64,000 nt of DNA from Streptomyces sp. NBC_01353 (GTDB lineage Bacteria > Actinomycetota > Actinomycetes > Streptomycetales > Streptomycetaceae): contig NZ_CP108352.1 of assembly GCF_036237275.1 (NCBI RefSeq), forward strand, positions 6,944,001 to 7,008,000, in the 5' to 3' direction. Of this stretch, positions 1-8,496 are shown piece after piece. Within the stretch, counting starts at the first letter, position 1. Each line of letters opens with the position of its first letter. A program made the position numbers and the translations under genes. The notes under the pieces were generated by a model. It did not search any database. It was not told the DNA's origin and was given only the letters and a program-made list of their open reading frames with translations.

Positions 1-1739
1 GGCTCTTCGACGCCATCACCGCGGCCGTCACCGGTCTCTACGACGGCATCGACGCGGTCCTCTCCGCACCCGAGCCCCTGCTCTTCGCGGGCATCCTCGC
101 CGTCGTCGCCTGGTGGCTGCGCGGGCTGACCGCCGGTGTGCTCGCCTTCGCGGGCTTCGCGCTCGTCGACTCCATCGAGCTGTGGGACGACGCCATGTCG
201 ACCCTCTCGCTGGTGCTCGTGGCGACCCTCGTCACCCTGGTGATCGCGGTCCCGCTCGGCATCTGGGCGGCCCGTTCCAAGACCGTCAGCGCCGTGCTGC
301 GCCCGGTCCTGGACTTCATGCAGACCATGCCCGCCATGGTCTACCTGATCCCCGGCATCATCTTCTTCGGCGTCGGCGTGGTGCCCGGCATCATCGCCAC
401 CATCGTCTTCGCCCTGCCGCCCGGCGTGCGGATGACCGAGCTCGGCATCCGCCAGGTCGACGGCGAGCTGGTCGAGGCGGCCGAGGCGTTCGGCACCACC
501 CCGCGCAACACCCTGCTGCGCGTCCAGCTGCCGCTCGCCCTGCCCACGATCATGGCCGGCATCAACCAGGTCATCATGCTGGGCCTGTCCATGGTCGTCA
601 TCGCCGGCATGGTCGGCGGCGGCGGGCTCGGCGGCGCCGTCTACCGCGCCATCGGCAACGTCGACATCGGCCTCGGCTTCGAGGCCGGCATCTCCATCGT
701 CATCCTCGCGATGTACCTGGACCGGATGACCGGCGCGCTCGGCCGTCAGGTCTCGCCGCTCGGCCGTCGGGCCCTCGCCAAGGCGCGGGCCGCGAGCGCG
801 GCGCGCGCCGGGGCGAAGCTCTGGAACCACCGCCCGCAGCCCGTCACCGCCCTCGTCGGCGTGGTCATCCTCGCCCTCGTCGCGGGAGGCATGGGCTTCC
901 TCGGCGGCGGCACCGCCTCGACGACCGCCGGCGGCAAGGACATCGGCCACGGCAAGAAGATCAGCCTCGGCTACATCCCCTGGGACGAGGGCATCGCCTC
1001 CACCTTCCTCTGGAAGGAACTGCTCGAGCGGCGCGGCTACGAGGTCGACACCAAGCAGCTGGAGGCCGGCGCGCTCTACACCGGTCTCGCCGGTGGCCAG
1101 ATCGACTTCCAGACCGACTCCTGGCTGCCGGTCACCCACGCCCAGTACTGGGAGAAGTACCAGAACAAGCTGGAGGACCTCGGCTCCTGGTACGGCCCGA
1201 CCTCCCTCGAGCTGTCCGTGCCCTCCTACATGAAGGGCATCGACTCGCTCGAGGACCTCAAGGGCAAGGGCGGCCAGTTCAAGGGCCGGATCATCGGCAT
1301 CGAGCCGAGCGCCGGAATGATGGGCATCCTCAAGGACAAGGTCCTGAACGACTACGGCCTCAAGGGCGAGTACAAGGTCGTCGACGGCTCCACGCCCGGC
1401 ATGCTCGCCGAGCTGAAGCGCGCCTACGACAAGAAGGAACCGGTCGTCGTCACGCTCTGGTCGCCGCACTGGGCCTACTCCAGCTACGACCTGAAGAAGC
1501 TCAAGGACCCCAAGGGCACCTGGGGCAAGGGCGACGGCGTCCACACCCTCGCCCGCAAGGGCTTCACCGCCGACAACCCCGAGGTCGGGTCCTGGCTGAA
1601 GAACTTCGAGCTGACCGAGAAGCAGCTCACGGATCTCGAAGCCGCCATCCAGGAGACCGGCAAGGGCAAGGAGCAGCAGGCGGTCCGCGGCTGGCTGGAG
1701 AAGAACCCCGGCCTCGCCGAGAAGCTGGCTCCGCAGTAG
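1..1739 (+). CDS. Glycine betaine/proline ABC transporter, fused permease and substrate-binding protein (5' truncated by window)
   Basis: The reading frame is open from base 3, so the true start lies upstream of the window. The N-terminal half is a membrane permease domain with several hydrophobic segments and the inner-membrane transporter loop 'EAAEAFGTTPRNTLLRVQLP'. The C-terminal half, from about base 950, is a type II substrate-binding domain beginning 'KISLGYIPWDEGIAS' and rich in Trp and Tyr, as expected for quaternary-amine cage sites. This OpuAB-OpuAC style fusion imports compatible solutes such as glycine betaine under osmotic stress. The ATPase partner should be just upstream. A strong hairpin follows the stop codon, so this is probably the last gene of its operon. 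The exact substrate is inferred from the family. Confidence 0.88.
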   Translation, partial: LFDAITAAVTGLYDGIDAVLSAPEPLLFAGILAVVAWWLRGLTAGVLAFAGFALVDSIELWDDAMSTLSLVLVATLVTLVIAVPLGIWAARSKTVSAVLRPVLDFMQTMPAMVYLIPGIIFFGVGVVPGIIATIVFALPPGVRMTELGIRQVDGELVEAAEAFGTTPRNTLLRVQLPLALPTIMAGINQVIMLGLSMVVIAGMVGGGGLGGAVYRAIGNVDIGLGFEAGISIVILAMYLDRMTGALGRQVSPLGRRALAKARAASAARAGAKLWNHRPQPVTALVGVVILALVAGGMGFLGGGTASTTAGGKDIGHGKKISLGYIPWDEGIASTFLWKELLERRGYEVDTKQLEAGALYTGLAGGQIDFQTDSWLPVTHAQYWEKYQNKLEDLGSWYGPTSLELSVPSYMKGIDSLEDLKGKGGQFKGRIIGIEPSAGMMGILKDKVLNDYGLKGEYKVVDGSTPGMLAELKRAYDKKEPVVVTLWSPHWAYSSYDLKKLKDPKGTWGKGDGVHTLARKGFTADNPEVGSWLKNFELTEKQLTDLEAAIQETGKGKEQQAVRGWLEKNPGLAEKLAPQ

Positions 1740-1772
1740 GGCCGAGGACGGATTCCCGACTCCTGTCCGAAT

Positions 1773-1811
1773 AGGGGTGGTCGCCGAGCGTATTCGGCGG
1801 CCACCCCTTTT
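1773..1811 (+). terminator. Hairpin terminator after the betaine transporter
   Basis: A 15-bp stem (AGGGGTGGTCGCCGA pairing with TCGGCGGCCACCCCT, one G-U pair) with a 6-nt loop is followed by a short T run. It lies 34 bases after the stop codon. This is the usual form of an intrinsic terminator in Streptomyces, with a long GC stem and a poor U tract. Confidence 0.8.
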
Positions 1812-1900
1812 CGCCACGACGCGAAACCCTGCCCCAAAGCTGCGTAAGGTTCAGGTAACCGACCAGTACGCAGGCGCGAGGGAAGAGGGAGGGAGCCGTC

Positions 1901-2455
1901 ATGGACGAGAAGGAATCACTGCGCGTGGGCGCGGCCGTCAAGAGGCGCCGCAGGGCTCTCAAGCTCACGCTGGCCGTCGTCGCCTCGCGCAGCGGCCTGT
2001 CCGTGCCCTTCCTCAGCCAGATCGAGAACGAGCGGGCACGCCCCAGCACGCGATCACTCCAGCTGGTCGCCGGAGCCCTGGAGACCACGGCAGCCGAGCT
2101 GCTGGCCGCGGCGGAGTCCGCCCGTACGGTCGATGTCGTACGCGCGGCCGAGCAGGCCCGCCACGACCTGCCCGAGGGGGTACGGTCCCTGGTCCGCGGC
2201 CGGCACCAGCTGCACGCACTCGAGTTCACCGGCGAGCGGGACGCGGGGCGCGAATTCCAGCACCGCAACGACGAGTTGCTGTTCGTCGCCGACGGCGCCG
2301 CCGAGGTCGAGGCCGAGGGGCGGGCGTACCGGCTCGAACGCGGGGACACGCTGTATCTCTCCGGAGGCGTACGGCACCGCTGGCGCGCCACGGAGCCCGG
2401 CACCCGCCTGCTCGTCGTGGCCGTCGCCGAGCACATCGAGGCCGACGACGCATGA
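1901..2455 (+). CDS. XRE-family regulator with C-terminal cupin domain
   Basis: The 184-residue protein has an N-terminal helix-turn-helix (about residues 8-62, with 'SGLSVPFLSQIENERARPS' typical of XRE/Cro proteins) and a C-terminal cupin barrel (about residues 108-178, with 'RNDELLFVADGAAEVEAEG' and 'GDTLYLSGGVRHRW'). This architecture is a one-component sensor in which the cupin binds a small ligand. A GGAGGG ribosome-binding site lies about 10 bases before the ATG. The next gene starts 11 bases after its stop, so the two are probably cotranscribed. A short GGTT-N5-AACC inverted repeat at 1848-1860 in the leader could be an operator. The ligand and regulon cannot be read from the sequence. 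Confidence 0.85.
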   Translation: MDEKESLRVGAAVKRRRRALKLTLAVVASRSGLSVPFLSQIENERARPSTRSLQLVAGALETTAAELLAAAESARTVDVVRAAEQARHDLPEGVRSLVRGRHQLHALEFTGERDAGREFQHRNDELLFVADGAAEVEAEGRAYRLERGDTLYLSGGVRHRWRATEPGTRLLVVAVAEHIEADDA

Positions 2456-2465
2456 GGGACGCTGC

Positions 2466-3227
2466 GTGAGCGCTCGGACCCGTGTCGTCTCCCTCGTCCC
2501 CTCGCTGACCGAGGCGGTCGCCGTCACCGCCCCCGGCCTGCTCGTCGGCGCCACCGACTGGTGCAGCCACCCGGCCGATCTCGACGTCGTACGGATCGGG
2601 GGCACGAAGAACCCCGACGTCGCCGCGGTCACCGGCCTCCGGCCCGACCTGGTGATCGCCAACGAGGAGGAGAACCGCGCCCCCGACCTGGCCGCGCTGC
2701 GCGCCGCCGGGATCGACGTCCTGGTCACCGAGGTACGTACGCTCGATCAGGCATTCCGCGAGCTGGAGCGGACGCTGCGGGCCTGTGGCGTCCCCGACCG
2801 GCCCCGCTGGCTGGACGAGGCGGAGGAGGCGTGGGCCGCCGTGGACACGCAGGGCGAGCCCCTGGCCGCCGTGGACCCGCCGGGCGAGTCCCTGACCGCC
2901 TTCGTACCGATCTGGCGTCGGCCCTGGATGGTCCTCGGTCGCGACACCTTCGCCGGCGACCTGCTGGCCCGCCTCGGCATCCGGCAGCTGTACGCCGATC
3001 ACGCCGAGCGCTATCCGCGCATCCCACTGGACGAACTCCGGGCAGTCGGCGCCGACCTGGTCGTCCTGCCCGACGAGCCGTACCGCTTCACGGCCGACGA
3101 CGGCCCCGAGGCGTTCCCCGGGACCGCCGCCGCACTCGTCAGCGGGCGTCATCTCACCTGGTACGGGCCGTCACTGACCGAGGCCCCGCAGGTGCTGTCC
3201 CGGGCCCTGCGAGCAGCGCTCCGCTGA
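2466..3227 (+). CDS. Cytoplasmic helical-backbone metal-receptor-like protein (BtuF/FhuD fold)
   Basis: A 253-residue protein from a GTG start preceded by GAGGGA, 10 bases after the upstream stop. It opens with 'RVVSLVPSLTEAVAV', the pattern of cobalamin and siderophore periplasmic binding proteins. It keeps the receptor layout: 'GGTKNPDVAAVTGLRPDLVIANEEEN', an acidic helix, and a second lobe with 'VLGRDTFAGDLLARLGI'. There is no signal peptide or lipobox, so it should be cytoplasmic, unlike classical ABC receptors. The cupin regulator upstream is likely in the same operon. The 3' end overlaps the convergent transporter gene by 74 bases. The ligand is unknown; cobalamin or metal chelate binding is only family inference. 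Confidence 0.75.
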   Translation: MSARTRVVSLVPSLTEAVAVTAPGLLVGATDWCSHPADLDVVRIGGTKNPDVAAVTGLRPDLVIANEEENRAPDLAALRAAGIDVLVTEVRTLDQAFRELERTLRACGVPDRPRWLDEAEEAWAAVDTQGEPLAAVDPPGESLTAFVPIWRRPWMVLGRDTFAGDLLARLGIRQLYADHAERYPRIPLDELRAVGADLVVLPDEPYRFTADDGPEAFPGTAAALVSGRHLTWYGPSLTEAPQVLSRALRAALR

Positions 3228-4311
3228 ACAGCCCGCGCAGGGTGTGGAATCCGGCCACCAGCCAGGCCGCGACGAGGAACACGTACAGCGCGATCGCGAG
3301 CCAGCGGAAGACGGCCAGACCCGTGTGGTGGGCGAGCCCCTCCGCGCCCGTCACGCAGGTGCCGACCGGGAAGGTGAAGGCCCACCAGGTCATCGCGAAC
3401 CCCATGCCCTGACGGCGGGCCCGCACCACCATCGCCCCGGCCAGCGCCAGCCACAGCAGGGCGAAGCCCATCACCGGCACGCCGTAGAGGACGGCGAAAG
3501 CGGCGAATCCGTGCGCGTACGGGGCGGGCAGCACGCCGGTCGCGACGTCGGCGAACTTGTTCGCGGCGGTGGTCGACTGGCCCAGCGGGCCGAGGACCAG
3601 GAAGAGGGTGGGGGTGAGCGCGAGGGGCAGCGGTCCGCCGGTGACGAGGCGGCCGAAGACCAGCGGCAGCATCACGAGGGTGGCGAGCAGGCTGATGCCG
3701 AACATCGCGTAACAGGCGATCAGCAGCGTCTGCTGGGCCTGCCCGGCCGGCAGATGGGGCAGGAGCAGCGGGCCGAGGGCGGCGGAGACCATCGGGGCGA
3801 CGACCGGGAGGAACCACACCGGGGACGCGCTCTCGATCCTGTGGTGCACCACCATCAGATACGGGATCGCGACCGCGGCGGCCAGGCCGATGGCCGATCC
3901 GGTGGTGAACAGGACGGTGTCGATCGCGACGGCGGCCGGGAGCCCCAGCCAGTCCTGGCCGACGAGCAGGGTGCCGCCGCCGACCGCGAGAAGGGCCATC
4001 GACAGACAGCCGTAGAACGGGGCCACGGCCGGGTCCATGAGGTGCTTCCTGGCCTGGTCGCGGTGGTGGATCCAGTGCGCGGAGCGAGCGGCGACCAGGG
4101 CGAGGAGCATCGCGAAGGAGAGGGCCCAGACGGCGGTGCACGCGGTGCGCAGCCCGGGCACGTGCACCGGGAGGGTCGCTCCCGCGTTGGCGACGATGGC
4201 GGTGCCCATCACCGAGGCGTACCAGTTGGGGCCGAGGTGACGGACCGCGGTCGCCCGCGCGCCGGGGGTGGTGGCGCGGGGGACCGGACGGGAAGCTGCG
4301 AGGGTTGCCAT
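3154..4311 (-). CDS. TDT-family transporter (tellurite-resistance/C4-dicarboxylate type)
   Basis: The 385-residue protein starts at an ATG preceded by GAGGGTGA. It is almost entirely hydrophobic with about ten predicted membrane helices and fits the TehA/SLAC1/Mae1 family: an N-terminal 'LGPNWYASVMGTAIVANAG' segment, then repeated helical hairpins, and 'WWAFTFPVGTCVTGAEGLA' near the C-terminus. Family members move C4-dicarboxylates, sulfite or anions; the substrate here is not determined. It is divergent from the LysR gene at 4382 with only 70 bases between, so that regulator probably controls it. The 3' end overlaps the convergent gene ending at 3227. Confidence 0.85.
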   Translation of the reverse strand: MATLAASRPVPRATTPGARATAVRHLGPNWYASVMGTAIVANAGATLPVHVPGLRTACTAVWALSFAMLLALVAARSAHWIHHRDQARKHLMDPAVAPFYGCLSMALLAVGGGTLLVGQDWLGLPAAVAIDTVLFTTGSAIGLAAAVAIPYLMVVHHRIESASPVWFLPVVAPMVSAALGPLLLPHLPAGQAQQTLLIACYAMFGISLLATLVMLPLVFGRLVTGGPLPLALTPTLFLVLGPLGQSTTAANKFADVATGVLPAPYAHGFAAFAVLYGVPVMGFALLWLALAGAMVVRARRQGMGFAMTWWAFTFPVGTCVTGAEGLAHHTGLAVFRWLAIALYVFLVAAWLVAGFHTLRGLFSGALLAGPGTAPAGPRSVTARTR

Positions 4312-4359
4312 GGCTTCACCCTCGCGCGGCCGCGCGGGCCCGACCAGGGATCTTGGCGC

Positions 4360-4371
4360 TATGACGTCATA
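4360..4371. promoter_or_regulatory. Palindrome between divergent TDT and LysR genes
   Basis: TATGACGTCATA is a perfect 12-bp palindrome located 10 bases before the LysR ATG and 48 bases before the TDT ATG. LysR-type proteins bind dyad T-N11-A sites in such divergent spacers, so this is the best operator candidate. It is a sequence observation only. Confidence 0.5.
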
Positions 4372-4381
4372 AGCTGACTTT

Positions 4382-5317
4382 ATGAGCAGCGAGCCTATCG
4401 AGACCGCACCCCTGTCCCACCGGGTCCCCGACCTCGGCGCGCTCGAACTGCTCCTGGCCGTCGCCCGGCACGGCAGCCTGGGGCGGGCCGCCCGCGAGGT
4501 GGGCATCACGCAGCCCGCCGCGAGCAGCCGGATCCGGTCGATGGAGAGGCAGCTCGGCGTCGCCCTGGTGGACCGCTCGCCGCGCGGCTCGCGTCTCACT
4601 GACGCGGGGGCGCTCGTGACCGACTGGGCGCGGCGGATCGTGGAGGCGGCGGAGGCGTTCGACGCCGGGGCGCAGGCGCTGCGCGGGCGGCGGGACTCGC
4701 GGCTGCGGGTGGCCGCGTCGATGACGATCGCCGAGTATCTGCTGCCGGGCTGGCTGATCGCGCTGCGCGCGGAGCGGCCGGACACGGCCGTGTCGCTGAT
4801 GGCGGGGAACTCGGCGGCGGTCGCGGAGCGGCTGCTCGCGGACGAGGCGGACCTGGGGTTCGTGGAGGGGCTCGCCGTGCCCGACGGCCTGGACGGGGCG
4901 GTCGTCGCCCGCGACCGGCTCGTCGTGGTCGCCGCGCCGTCCCATGCGTGGGCCCGCCGCCGTAAGCCGCTGGACCCGGGGGAGTTGGCCGCGACTCCGC
5001 TGATCCTGCGCGAGCGGGGTTCGGGGACCCGGCAGGTCCTCGACTCCGCGCTCTCCGCGCATGGCGGACTGGCCCAGCCGCTGCTCGAACTCGCCTCCAC
5101 CACAGCGGTGAAGGCGGCGGCGGTCAGCTCCGCGGGCCCCGCCGTTCTGAGCGAGCTCGCCGTCGCGGAGGAGCTGACTTCGCGGCGCCTGGTCGAGATC
5201 CCGGTCGAGGGCGTGCTGCTCCGCCGCGACCTCCGAGCGGTCTGGCCGACCGGCCACCGGCCGACGGGGCCGGCGCGCGACCTGCTGTCACTGACCAGGG
5301 CGAGGCCGACGGGGTAG
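4382..5317 (+). CDS. LysR-family transcriptional regulator
   Basis: A 311-residue LysR-type regulator. The winged helix-turn-helix covers about residues 15-75 ('LLLAVARHGSLGRAAREVG', 'TQPAASSRIRSMERQLGV', 'LVDRSPRGSRLTDAG'). A periplasmic-binding-like effector domain fills about residues 100-305. It is transcribed divergently from a TDT transporter, the normal arrangement for a LysR protein and its target, and probably represses itself through the shared spacer. Length is normal. The inducer is unknown but is plausibly the substrate of the transporter. Confidence 0.92.
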   Translation: MSSEPIETAPLSHRVPDLGALELLLAVARHGSLGRAAREVGITQPAASSRIRSMERQLGVALVDRSPRGSRLTDAGALVTDWARRIVEAAEAFDAGAQALRGRRDSRLRVAASMTIAEYLLPGWLIALRAERPDTAVSLMAGNSAAVAERLLADEADLGFVEGLAVPDGLDGAVVARDRLVVVAAPSHAWARRRKPLDPGELAATPLILRERGSGTRQVLDSALSAHGGLAQPLLELASTTAVKAAAVSSAGPAVLSELAVAEELTSRRLVEIPVEGVLLRRDLRAVWPTGHRPTGPARDLLSLTRARPTG

Positions 5318-5341
5318 GGCGCGGTCCGGACCCGTCGGGCG

Positions 5342-5390
5342 TCTGCGGGCGCGTCGTGGTCGTTTGCGCAGTTCCCCGCGCCCCTCAGGG
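5342..5390 (+). repeat. Possible dispersed Streptomyces intergenic element
   Basis: The segment containing 'GCGCGTCGTGGTCGTTTGCG' and then 'CAGTTCCCCGCGCCCC' resembles a short sequence I remember occurring between many Streptomyces genes. It lies between the convergent LysR and amidotransferase genes and ends in a small CCCCT/AGGGG hairpin. There is no second copy in this window, so the assignment rests on memory of other genomes. Confidence 0.35.
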
Positions 5391-5394
5391 GCCG

Positions 5395-6072
5395 TCAGCT
5401 TGCCGCCTTGATCAGGCCCTGCATCACCCGTAGGTCCTCGGCCATTTCCGGGTGCCATTGGACGCCCAGGGCCCAGGCCGGGGCGGCCAGTTCGATGGCC
5501 TCTGGTGTGCCGTCCTCCGCGTACGCCGAGGGCGCCAGGCCCTCGCCCAGGCGGTCCACGGCCTGGTGGTGGTAGGTCGGCACCGAGGTCAGTTCCGGGA
5601 CCAGGGAGGCGTACAGCGTGCCGGGGACCGGCTTCACCGCGTGGCGGCCGATCACGCCGACCGCCTCCACATGCCCCTCCAGGTGCTGGACCAGGGTGCC
5701 GCCGAGCGCCACATTGAGCAGCTGCATGCCCCGGCAGATGCCGAGCACCGGAGTGCCCGAGGCCAGCGCCGCCTCGACCAGGGCCAGCTCCCACGCGTCC
5801 CTGGCCCGGGCGGGCGGGCCGGTACGGGGATCGGGCTCCGCCCCGTACCGCACCGGCTCGACGTCCGCGCCGCCCGCGACCACCAGACCGTCGAGCCGGG
5901 CCACCACCGCCGCCGCGGCCGACGGGTCGTCCGGCGGGAGCATCGCCGCGAGGCCACCGCTCGCCTGGACCAGCCGTGGGTACTGCGCGGGCAGCAGGGC
6001 CGCGGGCATGTCCCACACCCCCCAGCGGGCCTGGTCCAGATAGGTCGTCACGCCGATGAGCGGCTTGGACAC
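5395..6072 (-). CDS. Class I glutamine amidotransferase, gamma-glutamyl hydrolase (PuuD-like)
   Basis: The 225-residue protein starts at a GTG with GGAGGAG 8 bases upstream. It has the peptidase C26 layout: the nucleophile elbow 'GICRGMQLLNVALGG' carrying the catalytic Cys, 'THHQAV' type sequence 'YHHQAVDRLG', and the His/Glu pair in 'GVQWHPEM'. PuuD-type enzymes remove glutamate from gamma-glutamylated amines or their oxidation products. Here it sits with a gamma-glutamylating synthetase, an aldehyde dehydrogenase and an amine permease, so it likely releases glutamate at the end of the ethanolamine pathway. It lies 28 bases downstream of the permease on the same strand and is probably cotranscribed. 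Confidence 0.88.
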   Translation of the reverse strand: MSKPLIGVTTYLDQARWGVWDMPAALLPAQYPRLVQASGGLAAMLPPDDPSAAAAVVARLDGLVVAGGADVEPVRYGAEPDPRTGPPARARDAWELALVEAALASGTPVLGICRGMQLLNVALGGTLVQHLEGHVEAVGVIGRHAVKPVPGTLYASLVPELTSVPTYHHQAVDRLGEGLAPSAYAEDGTPEAIELAAPAWALGVQWHPEMAEDLRVMQGLIKAAS

Positions 6073-6100
6073 GGAAGACTCCTCCGTCGGTCGGTGGTGG

Positions 6101-7543
6101 TCAGTCGCGTTCGAGTTCGGCCTCGGCCGCCGCCAGCGCCGCGAACTCCTCCTCCGGCGCCTTGGCCACCAGATGCTTCCGACTGTAGAACGCGAAGTAG
6201 GCGAGGGCGATCACATAGACCCCGAGCGCGATGAACGCCGCGTCCTTGTCGACCAGGAAGGTCGCCACCAGCGCCGACAGGGCGAGGACGAAGGCCACGG
6301 ACGAGGTCACCACCCCGCCCGGCGTCCGGTACGGGCGGTGCAGCTCCGGCTCGCGGCGGCGCAGCACGATGTGGGAGAGCGCCATCAGGGCGTACGAGAT
6401 GGTCGCGCCGAACACCGCGATGTTCAGCATCCGCGCGCCGTTCCCGGTCCCCGCGGCGAGCGCGAAGCCGATCGCGCCCGGGATGAGCAGCCCCAGGTAC
6501 GGCGACTTGCGGCGGCTGGTGAGGGAGAGGAACCGGGGCAGGTACCCGGCCCTGGACAGGGCGAAGAGCTGGCGCGAACCGGCGTAGATGAGCGAGAAGA
6601 ACGAGGCCACGAGGCCGGCGAGGCCCGCGTAGTTCACGAACCGGCTGAGCAGCGTCGGGTCCCCGTCGCCCTGCAGCGCCACGACCAGCGGGTTGCCTGC
6701 CTCCTGGATGGCGGCCGAGCCGCGCGCCCCGGTGGAGGCGAAGAAGGTCATCACGGCGAGCAGCACCAGGATGCCCATCGAGATCGCCAGCGCCTTCGGC
6801 ATCGAGCGGACCGGGTCCTTCGCCTCCTCGGCGGCGAGCGGCACACCCTCGACCCCGAGGAAGAACCACATGCCGAAGGGGAACGCGGCCCAGATGCCGA
6901 GAAGGCCGTACGGGAGCCAGGAGTTGGAGCCGAGCGCATCGGTGTCGACGGGGATGTCGTTCAGCCCGTCGACGTGGAAGTCGCTGAGTGCGCCGAGCGC
7001 GAAGATGACCAGGGCCGCGACCGCGATCGCCGTCACGATCAGGCTGAAACGCAGCGCCTCGCCCACGCCCCACAGATGGATCCCGATGAAGATCACGAAG
7101 CAGGCGAGATAGACGGGCCAGCCGGACTCGAGGCCGAACAGGCCGAGCGATTCGACGTAGTCACCGATGAAGATGGCGATCGCGGCGGGGGCGAGGATGT
7201 ACTCGATGAGGATCGCGGTGCCGGTGAGGAAGCCGCCCCAGGTGCCGAGCGCCCGGCGCGCGAAGCCGTAGCCGCCGCCCGCGGTGGGCAGGATCGCGGA
7301 GAGCTCGGCGAGCGCGAAGACGAGACAGGCGTACATCGCGCCCATCAGCACGGTGGCGACGGCGAGTCCGCCGAATCCGCCCTTGGACAGGCCGATGTTC
7401 CAGCCGGAGAAGTCGCCGGAGACGACGTAGGCGACGCCGAGTCCGGTGAGCAGCAGCCAGCCGGCGCTGCCGCGGCGCAGGGCGCGGCGTTCGAGGTAGT
7501 CGTCAGGTGCTGTCTTGTCCCCGGAGGTGTCTTCGAGCGTCAT
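6101..7543 (-). CDS. APC-superfamily amine permease, ethanolamine-permease-like
   Basis: The 480-residue protein from the ATG at 7543 has about twelve membrane helices and the APC signature region 'GWLLLTGLGVAYVVSGDFSG' followed by 'SAILPTAGGGYGFARRALG'. The 'SGDFSGWN' motif and overall pattern are those of the ethanolamine permease (Eat/EutP-like) branch rather than proton-coupled amino-acid permeases. It is followed by the gamma-glutamyl hydrolase gene and sits in the same locus as a GlnA4-like synthetase, which supports ethanolamine or a related amino alcohol as substrate. Expression is probably controlled by the FadR-type regulator upstream on the same strand. Confidence 0.85.
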   Translation of the reverse strand: MTLEDTSGDKTAPDDYLERRALRRGSAGWLLLTGLGVAYVVSGDFSGWNIGLSKGGFGGLAVATVLMGAMYACLVFALAELSAILPTAGGGYGFARRALGTWGGFLTGTAILIEYILAPAAIAIFIGDYVESLGLFGLESGWPVYLACFVIFIGIHLWGVGEALRFSLIVTAIAVAALVIFALGALSDFHVDGLNDIPVDTDALGSNSWLPYGLLGIWAAFPFGMWFFLGVEGVPLAAEEAKDPVRSMPKALAISMGILVLLAVMTFFASTGARGSAAIQEAGNPLVVALQGDGDPTLLSRFVNYAGLAGLVASFFSLIYAGSRQLFALSRAGYLPRFLSLTSRRKSPYLGLLIPGAIGFALAAGTGNGARMLNIAVFGATISYALMALSHIVLRRREPELHRPYRTPGGVVTSSVAFVLALSALVATFLVDKDAAFIALGVYVIALAYFAFYSRKHLVAKAPEEEFAALAAAEAELERD

Positions 7544-7656
7544 GGCAGCGTCAGCTCCCGCGTCGGGCCCAATGGAATGGGACCATACCTTTGCGTCGGG
7601 TCGGCTGGAACGCAACCCCCGTGCGTTACTTTCGCGTTACGGCGAATCCGGCGGTG

Positions 7657-8418
7657 TCACGTCAGGAAGCCCCGCAGCAGCGCCGCCGTGCCGCCGCAGT
7701 GTTCGCGCATGACCTCGCGGGCCGCGTCCGCGTCGCCGTCGAGGACGGCCTCGATCAGCGCCGTGTGCTGGTGCTGGGAGTGCTCCAGGTTGCGTACGAG
7801 CAGGGGGATGCAGTCCAGGAGGTCGTTGACCGTCGCCCGGACGGCCGCGTACTGGGCGGTGAGCGTCGGGGAGCCCGAGAGTTCGGCCAGCGTCAGATGG
7901 AGCAGCGTGTCCTGGCGCCGGTAGTCCGCCAGCGGGGCGTCGTGCGTGGCCGTCAGGGCCGCCCGCAGCCGCTCCGTGCCTTCGCTCGTCAGTCCGTGCG
8001 CCGCGCAGAGCCCCGCCGCGCCGACCTCCAGGACCTCGCGGAAGCGCAGGGTGTCCTCGACGTCGATCGTGGCGATCCGGCGGCGCAGCTCGTCCTCGTC
8101 GGCCGTCTGCGGCCGGTGCAGCACGAACGTTCCGCCGTACCGCCCGCGCCGGCTCTCCACGAGCCCCTGCTCCTGGAGCACCTTCAGGACCTCGCGCAGG
8201 GTGACCCGGCTGATCCCCATCCGGTCGGCCAGCTCCCGCTCGGCGGGCAGCCGCTCCCCGCCCGGCACCAGGCCGAGCCGTACGACCTGAAGGATCTGCT
8301 CCAGCGCCTCCTCGAAGCCGTTGCCCGCCCGCACCGGCCGCAGCACGGGCGTCAGCCGGTCCGGCATGCCCGCCGCGCCGGCCGTCGCCGCGTCCGTCTC
8401 CCCACCGATCTTCGCCAC
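7657..8418 (-). CDS. FadR/GntR-family regulator with FCD ligand domain
   Basis: A 253-residue protein. I choose the GTG at 8418, preceded by AAGGGGA, over the longer TTG-initiated frame. The N-terminal winged helix ('ERLPAERELADRMGISRVTLREVLKVLQEQGLV') is GntR-type and the C-terminal all-helical FCD domain has conserved metal/ligand acids and His residues ('HDAPLADYRRQDTLLHLTLAELSG'). It faces the synthetase gene across a 78-base spacer and precedes the permease. In S. coelicolor a FadR-type gene is also next to glnA4. It is the likely local switch for the ethanolamine locus. Confidence 0.88.
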   Translation of the reverse strand: MAKIGGETDAATAGAAGMPDRLTPVLRPVRAGNGFEEALEQILQVVRLGLVPGGERLPAERELADRMGISRVTLREVLKVLQEQGLVESRRGRYGGTFVLHRPQTADEDELRRRIATIDVEDTLRFREVLEVGAAGLCAAHGLTSEGTERLRAALTATHDAPLADYRRQDTLLHLTLAELSGSPTLTAQYAAVRATVNDLLDCIPLLVRNLEHSQHQHTALIEAVLDGDADAAREVMREHCGGTAALLRGFLT

Positions 8419-8496
8419 GTTGCGGTTTCCCCTTCCCAAGCAATGGTCTTCGGCAATACCTTAAAGCTCCCGGCTGGCCGAAGGAGGAGTAATCCC
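8419..8496. promoter_or_regulatory. Divergent control region of the ethanolamine locus
   Basis: The 78-base spacer separates the FadR-type regulator from the GlnA4-like gene. It contains GGT-N10-ACC (GGTCTTCGGCAATACC) around 8445-8460, which could be a GntR-type operator. A related ATGGTC motif occurs on the minus strand upstream of the permease at 7581-7586. GGAGGAG precedes the GTG of the synthetase. The operator call is tentative. Confidence 0.35.
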
